A stretch of DNA of 64,000 bases, taken from assembly GCA_964521575.1 (NCBI GenBank), contig CAZFSR010000007.1:59128-123127 (forward strand). Direction: 5' to 3'. The DNA comes from 79-D21 sp964521575. Lineage in GTDB: Bacteria; Synergistota; Synergistia; Synergistales; 79-D21. The position numbers were made by a program, and so were the translations under genes. This document shows, piece by piece, positions 8,151-15,877 of the stretch (its first letter is position 1; each line of letters starts with the position of its first letter). The notes below the pieces were generated by a model, which searched no databases, had not been told where the DNA came from, and saw only the letters and a program-made list of their open reading frames with translations.

Positions 8151-9170
8151 ATGGCAAGGATCAAACTGGGAATCAGCGGTTTTGGAAGGATCGGGCGCTT
8201 GACCCTAAGGGCACTGTTCCAGCACGATCATGCAGGATTGGTTGAAATCGCGGCGATCAACCATAAGCCGGTCCCTATTGACGACCTGGCATACCTTTTC
8301 AAGTACGACTCGGTTCATAGGGCCTTCCCGGGAAAGGTAGAAGTCGAAGGAGAAACGATCGTGATCGATGGCAAGCCCGTCAGGGTGCTTGCCCAGCCCG
8401 ATCCCGAGAAGTTGGATTGGAAATCCATGGGAGTCGACATCGTCATCGAAGCGACGGGGAAGTACCGTGATAAGGCAGGTGCGGGTCTTCATCTGAAGGC
8501 CGGAGCAAAGAAGGTCATCATCACGGCCCCCGGGAAAGATGACGATTGCACGATCGTGATGGGGGTTAACGAGGACGATTACGACCCGGAAAACCATCAT
8601 GTCCTGTCTTGTGCTTCCTGCACCACGAACTGCCTTGCCCCGGTCGCGAAAGTCCTGCAAGAGGAGTTCGGCATCGAGAAAGGGCTCATGACCACGGCGC
8701 ATGCATACACGAGCGACCAGAGCATCCTGGACCATACGCACAAGGACCGTCGGCGCGGGCGTTCCGCCGCTTTGTCGATCGTTCCGACAACGACCGGGGC
8801 TGCCAAGGCCATCGGAAGGGTCATTCCGGAGCTGAAAGGGAAACTGAACGGGATTGCGCTACGTGTCCCGACTCCAGATGTCTCCATTGTCGACCTCACT
8901 GCGGTTCTCGGGCGTGAAGCTACCGCGGAAGACATCAACGAAGCCATGAAACGCTGGTCGGAAGGGCCGATGAAAGGGATTCTCTCGATCGTGACCGAAG
9001 AGCTGGTGTCGGTCGATTTCACCGGGAACAGCGCATCATCCCTTTTCGATCCCTCCCAAACCATGGTCGTTGGCAACCTTGCCAAGGTCCTGTCCTGGTA
9101 CGACAACGAGTGGGGCTACAGTTGCCGGGTTGTCGACCTGGCCAACGCCATAGCCGCGAGGGGACTGTAG
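8151..9170 (+). CDS. gap: Glyceraldehyde-3-phosphate dehydrogenase
   Basis: Type I GAPDH. N-terminal Rossmann motif GFGRIGRL starts at residue 10. The catalytic SCASCTTNCLAP sequence lies near residue 155 with the partner His in the following segment (TTAHAYT). C-terminal VLSWYDNEWGYSCRVVDL is typical. Oxidises glyceraldehyde 3-phosphate with NAD(P). The 339-residue length is normal. A strong ribosome binding site (AGGAAGGGGAGGA) lies upstream of the ATG. pgk begins 2 bases after the stop. Confidence 0.96.
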   Translation: MARIKLGISGFGRIGRLTLRALFQHDHAGLVEIAAINHKPVPIDDLAYLFKYDSVHRAFPGKVEVEGETIVIDGKPVRVLAQPDPEKLDWKSMGVDIVIEATGKYRDKAGAGLHLKAGAKKVIITAPGKDDDCTIVMGVNEDDYDPENHHVLSCASCTTNCLAPVAKVLQEEFGIEKGLMTTAHAYTSDQSILDHTHKDRRRGRSAALSIVPTTTGAAKAIGRVIPELKGKLNGIALRVPTPDVSIVDLTAVLGREATAEDINEAMKRWSEGPMKGILSIVTEELVSVDFTGNSASSLFDPSQTMVVGNLAKVLSWYDNEWGYSCRVVDLANAIAARGL

Positions 9171-9172
9171 GG

Positions 9173-10363
9173 ATGAAACTTAGAGGATTGCCTGAAAAGG
9201 GGCTTGAAGGGAAAAGAGTCCTGGTGCGGGTGGATTTCAACGTGCCCCTTCGCGACGGGGTCGTTGCGGATGACACGAGAATCCTCTCTCACCTCGGCAC
9301 AATTCGGAAACTAGTCGAAGCCGGGGCCAGAACCACCCTGGTGTCTCACCTGGGACGGCCCAAGGGGAAGGTATCCCCGGAGTTCTCCCTGAAGCCCGTG
9401 GCGTACAGGTTTGCCGAGTTGACGGGCTGGGACGTGGGATTCGTCGAAGAAAGTACAGGGCCTGTAGTCGCTGAAGCGGTTTCTGCTGCCCGCCCAAGTT
9501 CGATTCTCGTCCTGGAGAATATCCGGTTCCACCCCGAGGAGGAAAAAAACGACCCGGCTTTCGCCCGTTTTCTAGCTGAACCCTTCGATGTTTTCGTCAT
9601 GGATGCTTTCAGCGCAGCGCACCGTGCCCATGCATCCACTCAAGGGGTCACGGCCGTTCTGCCTTCCTACGCGGGGGACCTCCTCTGCCGCGAGGTCGAG
9701 GTCCTCGGGCAGGTGCGGGACCACCCCCGGCGGCCCTTCCTGCTGATCCTTGGCGGGGCGAAAGTCTCGGACAAGATCGGTGTGATCGGGCATCTTCTTG
9801 AAAAGGTCGATTGCATCCTGGTTGGAGGAGGAATGGCTTTCACCTTCCTAAAAGCCCAAGGCCGGGAAGTGGGGCACTCCCTGGTCGAGGAAGAGCACCT
9901 CGGTTTTGCGGAGAACCTCCTTGCCGAAGCCAACGCAAAGGGCATCCGGATTCTCCTTCCCGAAGACCTCGTCGTGGCGGAATCACCCGCTTCGGAGGGA
10001 CCTGTCCAGATTGTGAGCGCCGAAGCTCTCCCTGAGAATCTCATGGGGCTGGATATCGGTCCTGGGGCGATCTCCGCGTTTTCCCGGGAGATCGGGAAGG
10101 CTGCGACAGTTCTTTGGAACGGCCCAATGGGGGTTTTCGAGAAACCGCTATTCGCAGACGGGACAAGGGCGATTGCCCAGTCTCTTGCCAGAGCAACGAA
10201 GTCTGGTTGCCAAACCGTGGTGGGGGGTGGGGATACCGCGGCGGCCGTGAATGAAATGGGATTTGCCGACAAGGTCACTCATGTTTCGACCGGGGGCGGA
10301 GCCAGCCTCGAATTTTTCGAAGGACTCTCCCTGCCGGGAATCCAGCCCTTCGTACTGGATTGA
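9173..10363 (+). CDS. pgk: Phosphoglycerate kinase
   Basis: KRVLVRVDFNVPL at the N-terminus, HLGRPKG near residue 60, the LILGGAKVSDKIGV core and the C-terminal VGGGDTAAAV and STGGGASLEFFEG blocks identify PGK. It makes ATP from 1,3-bisphosphoglycerate. ATG 9173 is chosen; the open frame extends upstream into gap but without family similarity. It has 396 residues, the usual length. It lies 2 bases behind gap and 16 before tpiA, so the three are one transcription unit. Confidence 0.96.
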   Translation: MKLRGLPEKGLEGKRVLVRVDFNVPLRDGVVADDTRILSHLGTIRKLVEAGARTTLVSHLGRPKGKVSPEFSLKPVAYRFAELTGWDVGFVEESTGPVVAEAVSAARPSSILVLENIRFHPEEEKNDPAFARFLAEPFDVFVMDAFSAAHRAHASTQGVTAVLPSYAGDLLCREVEVLGQVRDHPRRPFLLILGGAKVSDKIGVIGHLLEKVDCILVGGGMAFTFLKAQGREVGHSLVEEEHLGFAENLLAEANAKGIRILLPEDLVVAESPASEGPVQIVSAEALPENLMGLDIGPGAISAFSREIGKAATVLWNGPMGVFEKPLFADGTRAIAQSLARATKSGCQTVVGGGDTAAAVNEMGFADKVTHVSTGGGASLEFFEGLSLPGIQPFVLD

Positions 10364-10379
10364 GTCGCCGCGAAAGATC

Positions 10380-11171
10380 ATGAATAGACCGGCTTTGATC
10401 GCGGGCAACTGGAAAATGACCCACGGGGTTTCAGCCACGGGAAAATACCTCTGTGAGCTAGAGGCGGCCATCTCGAAAAATCCTACGGTCAAACAGGCCC
10501 TGGGGGAGGGGAGGATCGAAATGGCGCTTTTCCCCCCCTTCACGAGCCTCTGGAGGGCCTTGGAGGGGAAATCTTTCCTACCGAAGCTCAAAGTGGGGGG
10601 GCAGAATGCCCATTGGGCATCCGAAGGGGCGTTCACAGGCGAGGTTTCCGCACCGATGCTGAAAGAAGCCGGATGCGATTATGTCATTATAGGACATAGT
10701 GAGCGCCGGCAGTTCTTCGGGGAGTCTGACGAACAAGTCCACCAGAAGGTCCTGGCCGCGGTTGCCTCGGGATTGCAGGTGGTTCTCTGCGTTGGAGAAA
10801 CTCTGCAGGAAAGGGATTCCGGGGCCACGATGGCCGTGATAGAGCGTCAGCTCATGAAGGCCCTGGTCGGCCTTTCGCCGGATGATGTTGGAAATACCAT
10901 AGCCGTGGCATACGAGCCCGTTTGGGCAATCGGCACCGGGCGCACGGCGCAGGGCAAGGAAGCCCAGGAAGTGTGCCAGGCTATCAGGCGTCTTGTGGCA
11001 GAGCGTTTCGGCGACGAAGCGGCCATGTCGCTGCGGGTTTTGTACGGAGGCAGCGTCAAGCCCGAAAACGCAGCCGGCTTGTTGAGCGAGCCGGATATCG
11101 ATGGCGCCCTGGTGGGCGGCGCCTCCCTGAGGGTGGATACTTTCCTTCAGATCCTGTCGGCGGCGCTTTAA
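10380..11171 (+). CDS. tpiA: Triosephosphate isomerase
   Basis: IAGNWKMTH at the start (Asn and Lys catalytic), VIIGHSERRQFFGE with the catalytic His near residue 105, AYEPVWAIGTG with the catalytic Glu, and LYGGSVKPENA plus DGALVGGASL at the phosphate-binding end. It interconverts dihydroxyacetone phosphate and glyceraldehyde 3-phosphate. ATG 10380 starts right at the first conserved strand; the ribosome binding site is weak (GAAAG). It has 263 residues, the normal length. It ends the glycolytic operon and is followed by a strong palindromic terminator. Confidence 0.96.
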   Translation: MNRPALIAGNWKMTHGVSATGKYLCELEAAISKNPTVKQALGEGRIEMALFPPFTSLWRALEGKSFLPKLKVGGQNAHWASEGAFTGEVSAPMLKEAGCDYVIIGHSERRQFFGESDEQVHQKVLAAVASGLQVVLCVGETLQERDSGATMAVIERQLMKALVGLSPDDVGNTIAVAYEPVWAIGTGRTAQGKEAQEVCQAIRRLVAERFGDEAAMSLRVLYGGSVKPENAAGLLSEPDIDGALVGGASLRVDTFLQILSAAL

Positions 11172-11206
11172 AACAGGACGCACGAAAAGACGCGGAAAGG
11201 TAAATT

Positions 11207-11254
11207 AACAAGAAAGGCTCTTCCCCCGAATTCGGGGGAAGAGCCTTTCTTGTT
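11207..11254. terminator. 48-nt perfect palindrome, bidirectional terminator
   Basis: 11207-11230 is the exact reverse complement of 11231-11254, giving a 24-bp stem with no loop beyond the central GAATTC. The outer arms are A/T-rich (AACAAGAAAG and CTTTCTTGTT) and the core is GC-rich, so it can terminate on either strand, between tpiA (+) and rsfS (-). The rest of the tpiA-rsfS gap (11259-11422) holds only short direct repeats of TTCCCTGTA near 11380-11398 and no gene that I can support. Confidence 0.85.
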
Positions 11255-11422
11255 GGGGTTTCTCCTGTAAAACGCAACATAAGATATATTATAGGACATG
11301 ACAGAGGTTCAAAAAAGAGAGAGGAACATTGTTATTTTCAAACCTGCTCCTCCCTCTGATTCCTATCGGCGTGAATTTCTTTTCCCTGTATTCCCTGTAT
11401 GTTCCTGTTCCGGCAAACAGGC

Positions 11423-11782
11423 CTAGATTGCGGACTCTTCCTCGAATGTGAACGCCTCGGCGTCTCCCCAAATCCGTTCGATGCCGTAATAGTCGCGTCC
11501 CTGCCGACTGAAGAGATGAACCACAAGGTTACCGGCATCGATGAGCCTCCACCGTGCACTCCCGGCACCTTCGACGCGGACCGGCAAGTTGAGTTCCTCG
11601 AGACAATCCTTGGCGGCCTCCATAAGGGTGTTCATGTGGACGTCCGAGTTTGCAGTGGCAAGGACAAAGGTGTCCGCAAGCGTCGTAGTTTCTCCCAGGT
11701 TCAGGGCCACGATTTTTTCCGCATGTTTGTCGGAAAGCGACTTGACGACAGCAAGGGTCTCTTTGCTTAGTTTATCATTCAA
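11423..11782 (-). CDS. rsfS: Ribosome silencing factor RsfS
   Basis: Small Iojap/RsfS protein (119 residues). The KIVALNLGETTTLADTFVLATANSDVHM block and C-terminal WRLIDAGNLVVHLFSRQGRDYYGIERIWGDA are diagnostic. It binds ribosomal protein uL14 and blocks subunit joining under starvation. It is the last gene of the rplU-rpmA-obg-nadD-LCP-rsfS operon, with 29 bases between it and the upstream LCP gene, an order widely conserved among bacteria. Confidence 0.94.
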   Translation of the reverse strand: MNDKLSKETLAVVKSLSDKHAEKIVALNLGETTTLADTFVLATANSDVHMNTLMEAAKDCLEELNLPVRVEGAGSARWRLIDAGNLVVHLFSRQGRDYYGIERIWGDAEAFTFEEESAI

Positions 11783-11811
11783 ATAAGCTCCACCTCCTAA
11801 TAAAATAAGGC

Positions 11812-13065
11812 TTAAAGGTCTCTCTTGTATTTCTTTAACTTGTTTAAGATTATATCATAATCCTTGCCGACAATGATCGTCGCCTGGGTCACCCCGCGGT
11901 TGGGACGGATAAGGTTGCCGGGAACACCGCAGAGTTCGCCGAGAGACTTGGCGTTCGAAAGCGTTTGGCTATCCGGGTTTTCAGGATAGGCGATATTCGT
12001 GTAGCGGTAGTCGAAATGCTTCGCGTTTCCGAGGAAAGCGACATCGATCCCCAGACGCTGCAAGTGTTCGGAAAAGGCTTGGCTGATGCCCTTTACGCCG
12101 CATCCGTTGAGGATCGCAACCTGGCCCTTGATCCGCTGGAGGATGTCGTCTGCTGCGACCAGGGGTTCCCCTGCATTTTCCGTCTTGTCTGCACTGGCGG
12201 GCTCTGGAGGCGTTGTCAGGTATTGAGAGGCAAGTGCGATATCTCCCAACCAGTAGCTGATCCCGTCAATCATGGCGGCCTTTCCCGGCATTGTTTCGAA
12301 GGAGAACCGGCTGCGGTCAAGATCCTTGAGGTAGTTGACCATCTGGATGGCCTGAGTGGCCTGGATCTCGGTCTGGAAGAACCGGGTCGCCTCTCCCACG
12401 ATTTCGGGGAGACGGGCGATGGTCTCGGGTTCGCGGATCTTGTTGAGAACTTCCTTTAGGAAAAGCTGCTGCCTTTGAATCCGGCCGATGTCCCCAAGAG
12501 CATCGTGGCGGAAACGGACGAATTCCAGGGCTGTTTTCCCGTCGAGAACCTGGCGTCCGGCTGGGATGTCGATAAACAATCCTCCCGCACGATCGGTATA
12601 GTGCAGTCGTTTCGGGACATCGATTGAAATGCCTCCTAGAATGTCGATCACTTTCGGGAAGCTCTGGTAGTTGACGATCACATGGTAATGCAGCGGAATT
12701 CCGAGGAAATTGCCGATTGTGGAACGAAGAAGGTCAATTCCGCCGTAGGCATAGGCATGGTTAAGCTTCTGCCAGCCATGCCCTTCGATTTGCACCCTTA
12801 AGTCCCTTGGTAGCGAGAGAACCTTGACGAACCGCTCATCAATATTGATCGCGACGACCGCAATCGTGTCGGAGCGGTGGGATCCTTGAACGTCGTCGAT
12901 TCCGACGGCGAGGATGTTGATGTTTCCCGTCAGCTTGTCGTGTTCGAAGCTCTTCTCGATTTCCTTGGATCCCGGAGCGACGAGCGTGTGCATTCGCCAA
13001 GCAATTCCCAGGCCGACGGAAATGATGCACAGTGCGATGAAAACCAGCAGGCGAGCCCTTTTCAA
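11812..13065 (-). CDS. LytR-CpsA-Psr (LCP) family protein
   Basis: LCP enzymes transfer undecaprenyl-linked glycopolymers to peptidoglycan. After a basic N-terminus (KRAR) one hydrophobic segment (about residues 4-22) anchors it, leaving the rest outside. The catalytic domain shows GSHRSDTIAVVAI, KVLSLPRDLRV, HAYAYGG and FVRFRHDALGDIGRIQRQQ, including the Arg and Asp residues of the family. Residues about 320-415 form a LytR_C domain (VAILNGCGVKG). I use TTG 13065: GGAAGG lies 10 bases upstream and the protein then starts just before the membrane segment. The longer reading from 13212 lies inside nadD. It starts 7 bases after the nadD stop. Confidence 0.88.
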   Translation of the reverse strand: MKRARLLVFIALCIISVGLGIAWRMHTLVAPGSKEIEKSFEHDKLTGNINILAVGIDDVQGSHRSDTIAVVAINIDERFVKVLSLPRDLRVQIEGHGWQKLNHAYAYGGIDLLRSTIGNFLGIPLHYHVIVNYQSFPKVIDILGGISIDVPKRLHYTDRAGGLFIDIPAGRQVLDGKTALEFVRFRHDALGDIGRIQRQQLFLKEVLNKIREPETIARLPEIVGEATRFFQTEIQATQAIQMVNYLKDLDRSRFSFETMPGKAAMIDGISYWLGDIALASQYLTTPPEPASADKTENAGEPLVAADDILQRIKGQVAILNGCGVKGISQAFSEHLQRLGIDVAFLGNAKHFDYRYTNIAYPENPDSQTLSNAKSLGELCGVPGNLIRPNRGVTQATIIVGKDYDIILNKLKKYKRDL

Positions 13066-13072
13066 GGGTTTT

Positions 13073-13702
13073 TCACCTTCCGTTCCGTATGTATAGGTTT
13101 TTCTTGAAGATGTAGTGTTCAACCGTCCAGGGCAGCAAGTATCGCGTGCTTTTTCCCTCCAGGACGCGTTCCCGGATTTCGGTGCTTGAGATCGCCAGAA
13201 GCGGAATTTCAAGCGGGATGATCGCCTTTTGGATCGGCTCGGGCAACTCCCCTATCCGGGAGGAGTTGAACCCCGGCCTGCTTGCGGCCACGATCCGGCA
13301 CAGCTCGACAATCGCGTAGGGTTCTTTCCATGAAAGGATGTCCAGCACTCCGTCAAGACCGGTGATGAAGTAGAGCTCGGTACTGCCGGGCGCGTACCAG
13401 TGCCTCATTTCCCTCAGGGTGTCCACCGTATGGCTATCGCCGCCCCGGTCGATTTCAAGGCGCGAAACCTTGAAATGCGGGTTGTCCAACGTGGCCAATA
13501 GTGTCATCGTGTAGCGGTCCTCTGCTGAAGAGACGAGTTTGGAGCGTTTGTGGGGAGGGTTTCCGGTCGGGACGAAAATCACTTCAGAGAGGCCAAGGGC
13601 GAAATAGGCCTCCTCCGCCGAAACGAGGTGCCCGAAATGGATCGGGTCGAACGTTCCCCCCATGATTCCAACTCGGTTACGCCCTAGAAATTTCTGGCTC
13701 AG
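13073..13702 (-). CDS. nadD: Nicotinate-nucleotide adenylyltransferase
   Basis: Nucleotidyltransferase forming nicotinate adenine dinucleotide. GGTFDPIHFGHL and the C-terminal ISSTEIRERV (ISxTxxR) motif are clear. The first ATG (13663) would begin the protein at MGGTFDP, cutting off the first beta strand that always precedes this loop, and has no ribosome binding site. The same frame is open upstream and encodes NRVGI directly before it. A CTG at 13702 sits 3-6 bases behind a purine-rich GGGGAGAGGA, so I propose CTG as the start (209 residues), with the start the least certain part. Neighbours: obg upstream, LCP gene downstream. Confidence 0.85.
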   Translation of the reverse strand: MSQKFLGRNRVGIMGGTFDPIHFGHLVSAEEAYFALGLSEVIFVPTGNPPHKRSKLVSSAEDRYTMTLLATLDNPHFKVSRLEIDRGGDSHTVDTLREMRHWYAPGSTELYFITGLDGVLDILSWKEPYAIVELCRIVAASRPGFNSSRIGELPEPIQKAIIPLEIPLLAISSTEIRERVLEGKSTRYLLPWTVEHYIFKKNLYIRNGR

Positions 13703-13723
13703 GTGTCCTCTCCCCTTCCGGGA

Positions 13724-15067
13724 TCAGGCTTCTCCATCGTCCTTGGAGGGTTGTTCCACGGCCCTTTCCGGTTTGAAGGTGAACTCCATCTCCCCGACAT
13801 AAACTAGGTCGCCTTCCTTGGCCCCGGCTTCCTCGAGAAGTTCCTCCACCCGGTAGCGGGCCAGAAGCAGTGAAAACCGATGGACGGCTTCGTCCTGGTC
13901 AAAATTGTACCTTAGAACGGCCTGTTCCAGCCGGGAGTGAACGACTCTGTACCCGCCCCCGGCACGAAGTTTCACGATCTGGACCACATCACGCTTCCTG
14001 GCTGATTGCCCGGAAGCACGCTCCTCTTCCTGCAGGGCAATCAGGCGGGTTTCCCCTGAGGGGCGCGGGAATGATCTGGACCAGTCAACAATGGCTTCTG
14101 CCAGAGGCTCGATTCCTTCTCCCGTCATTGCGCTGATCGGGAAGAAACGCAAGCCTCTCTTTTCGAAAGCCGCACGGACCTGCTCCGGCAGGTCTCCGCC
14201 TCCCAGCAGGTCGATCTTGTTCCCGGCGACAAGGGTCGGGGTTTCGAGCAGGGAGGGGTTGTACTGCCTGAATTCATTCCTGACCGTCTCCCATTGGTTA
14301 AGAACCGAATCAAGGTCGGGGCTCTCCGAGAGATCCAGGACGTGGACCAGGAAGCGGGTTCGCTCGATATGACGAAGGAACGCCAGGCCTAGCCCAAGGT
14401 TGAGATGGGACCCCTCGATGAGTCCCGGCACGTCCGCAAGGACCACCCTCTCATCGTCAACCGCAAGGACGCCGAGGTTGGGGGACAAGGTCGTGAACGG
14501 GTATGCCGCGATCTTTGGCTGGGCCTTGGAAAGTGCCGCAAGGAGGCTTGATTTGCCCGCATTCGGCAGACCGACAAGCCCGACGTCGGCGATCAGTTTC
14601 AGTTCCAGTCGCAGGGTTCGTTCTTCTCCGGGGGTGCCGTTCTCGGAAAAACGGGGTGTTCGCCGCGAGGAGCTGGCGAACACCGTGTTTCCTCGTCCAC
14701 CCCTCCCGCCCCGCGCCGCGAGAAAACGGTCTCCAGGTTCAACAAGGTCAGCCAGTGGTTCCGACGAAGAAGCATCGAAGACCAAAGTTCCGCATGGGAC
14801 TGGGATGACGAGATCCTGTCCCATCCGCCCGTTTCTGCGTGCTCCCTGTCCAGGGCGGCCGGATTCCGCTGAAAACCGCCTTTCGAATTCGAAATCCGCC
14901 AGTGTTTGAAGGGATGTCGTGGCTTCCAGGTAGACGTTCCCTCCCCTACCGCCATTTCCTCCGTCCGGGCCGCCTTTTGGGATGTACTTTTCCCTGCGGA
15001 AGCTCATGCAACCATCCCCGCCATTTCCAGAGCGGACCGTGATGGTTGCTAAATCCATGAATTTCAA
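13724..15067 (-). CDS. obg: GTPase Obg/CgtA
   Basis: Three-domain Obg: glycine-rich N-terminal Obg fold (residues 1-160, GNGGDGCMSFRREKYIPKGGPDGG), G domain (GLPNAGKSS P-loop, DVPGLIEG, NKIDLL, SAMTGEG), and a C-terminal OCT domain (about 355-430, YRVVHSRLEQAVLRYNFDQDEA). It binds the 50S subunit and links ribosome assembly to growth state. TTG 15067 is taken as start: GAGGTG lies 6 bases upstream, whereas the in-frame ATG at 15058 would be too far away. It follows rplU-rpmA, the conserved order. Confidence 0.94.
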   Translation of the reverse strand: MKFMDLATITVRSGNGGDGCMSFRREKYIPKGGPDGGNGGRGGNVYLEATTSLQTLADFEFERRFSAESGRPGQGARRNGRMGQDLVIPVPCGTLVFDASSSEPLADLVEPGDRFLAARGGRGGRGNTVFASSSRRTPRFSENGTPGEERTLRLELKLIADVGLVGLPNAGKSSLLAALSKAQPKIAAYPFTTLSPNLGVLAVDDERVVLADVPGLIEGSHLNLGLGLAFLRHIERTRFLVHVLDLSESPDLDSVLNQWETVRNEFRQYNPSLLETPTLVAGNKIDLLGGGDLPEQVRAAFEKRGLRFFPISAMTGEGIEPLAEAIVDWSRSFPRPSGETRLIALQEEERASGQSARKRDVVQIVKLRAGGGYRVVHSRLEQAVLRYNFDQDEAVHRFSLLLARYRVEELLEEAGAKEGDLVYVGEMEFTFKPERAVEQPSKDDGEA

Positions 15068-15099
15068 TCGTTACACCTCACAAGAGCAGATTATTTCGG

Positions 15100-15127
15100 A
15101 AAAACAAAGGGGCCTCGAAGGGCCCCT
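15100..15127 (-). terminator. Terminator-like hairpin between rpmA and obg
   Basis: Read on the minus strand, AGGGGCC (15127-15121) pairs with GGCCCCT (15114-15108) around a 6-base loop and is followed by TTGTTTTT (15107-15100). It lies between the ribosomal protein pair and obg, so it could give partial termination that keeps rplU-rpmA expression above that of obg. No separate obg promoter is evident. Confidence 0.7.
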
Positions 15128-15162
15128 GTTTCATATCGGTTAAAATAGCAAGGGAGTTTCGT

Positions 15163-15420
15163 TTAGGCCGGAACCGTTTCGATCCGGGCTTCTTTACGCC
15201 CGCATCTCATTGAGAAACGCACGATTCCCGTTTTCAGGGCAAAAAGAGTGTCGTCCTTCCCTCTCCCCACGTTTAGGCCGGGGTGAATTTTGGTGCCCCT
15301 CTGTCGGACAAGTATCGTTCCGGCATTGACGACCTGTCCGTCGTGTCGCTTCAGCCCCAGTCGCTTGCCTATCGTATCTCGCCCGTTGGTGCTGCTGCTT
15401 TGTCCTTTTTTATGTGCCAT
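15163..15420 (-). CDS. rpmA: 50S ribosomal protein bL27
   Basis: 85 residues starting MAHKKGQSSSTNGRDTIGKRLGLKRHDGQ, with VVNAGTILVRQRGTKIHPG, all characteristic of bL27. The N-terminus reaches the peptidyl transferase centre. The protein starts directly at the mature MAHKKG form: there is no cleavable N-terminal extension and no Prp protease gene between rplU and rpmA, unlike in Firmicutes. It lies 27 bases behind rplU. Confidence 0.97.
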   Translation of the reverse strand: MAHKKGQSSSTNGRDTIGKRLGLKRHDGQVVNAGTILVRQRGTKIHPGLNVGRGKDDTLFALKTGIVRFSMRCGRKEARIETVPA

Positions 15421-15447
15421 CGTTGTCCTCCTGTACCCGTGCCCGAG

Positions 15448-15759
15448 CTAGCCTTGAACGGCGTCGATGCGGACTTCGGTGAAGTCCTGACGGTGACCGC
15501 GGAACTTGCGGTAGTTCTTCTTGCGCTTGTAGTGGAAGATCCACACTTTCGGTTCCTTGCCGTGCCCGAGAACCGTTCCCTCGACGCGGGCCGACTCCAG
15601 GACAGGGTTGCCCACCCTGACGTCGTTTTCGTCCGCGAAGAGGAGCACTTTGCCTAAGCTGACCGTCGTCCCCGGTTCCGCGTCCATCTTCTCGACCCGG
15701 ATTACTTCGCCCGGAGCGACGCGATACTGCTTCCCACCCGTTTCAATCACTGCATACAT
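15448..15759 (-). CDS. rplU: 50S ribosomal protein bL21
   Basis: 103 residues: MYAVIETGGKQYRV, GKVLLFADENDVRVGNP and FHYKRKKNYRKFRGHRQ identify bL21. ATG 15759 follows GAGGAACGCAGGGA. The frame is open for another 110 codons upstream but that part lies over the promoter and recN and shows no ribosomal protein similarity. It is the first gene of its operon, preceded by a near-consensus promoter and an 80-base leader. Confidence 0.97.
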   Translation of the reverse strand: MYAVIETGGKQYRVAPGEVIRVEKMDAEPGTTVSLGKVLLFADENDVRVGNPVLESARVEGTVLGHGKEPKVWIFHYKRKKNYRKFRGHRQDFTEVRIDAVQG

Positions 15760-15782
15760 TTCCCTGCGTTCCTCCTCCCGCT

Positions 15783-15820
15783 GGGAACAAGGGCGGCCAT
15801 TGGCACTTGAGGCCCTTCCC
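15783..15820 (-). promoter_or_regulatory. Leader hairpin upstream of rplU
   Basis: In the 5' leader GGGAA (15820-15816) with GGGC (15815-15812) can pair with GCCC (15794-15791) and TTCCC (15787-15783), with an asymmetric TTG bulge. Ribosomal protein leaders of this kind may be autoregulatory, but I cannot match a described bL21 leader family by eye. Confidence 0.3.
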
Positions 15821-15844
15821 AAGCGATACGTTGACAGCTTTTGA

Positions 15845-15873
15845 ATTTTAAAGGCCTTCCTGCCTTCCGTCAA
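15845..15873 (-). promoter_or_regulatory. Promoter of the rplU-rpmA-obg operon
   Basis: On the minus strand TTGACG (15873-15868), 17-base spacer, TAAAAT (15850-15845). Five of six matches in both hexamers with ideal spacing. It sits directly behind the recN stop (15878) and about 85 bases ahead of the rplU start. Confidence 0.8.
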
Positions 15874-15877
15874 GCTT

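Noticed and set aside
11338..11568. Small minus-strand frames between tpiA and rsfS
   Set aside because: They run into the rsfS coding region in another frame, have no ribosome binding site and no similarity.
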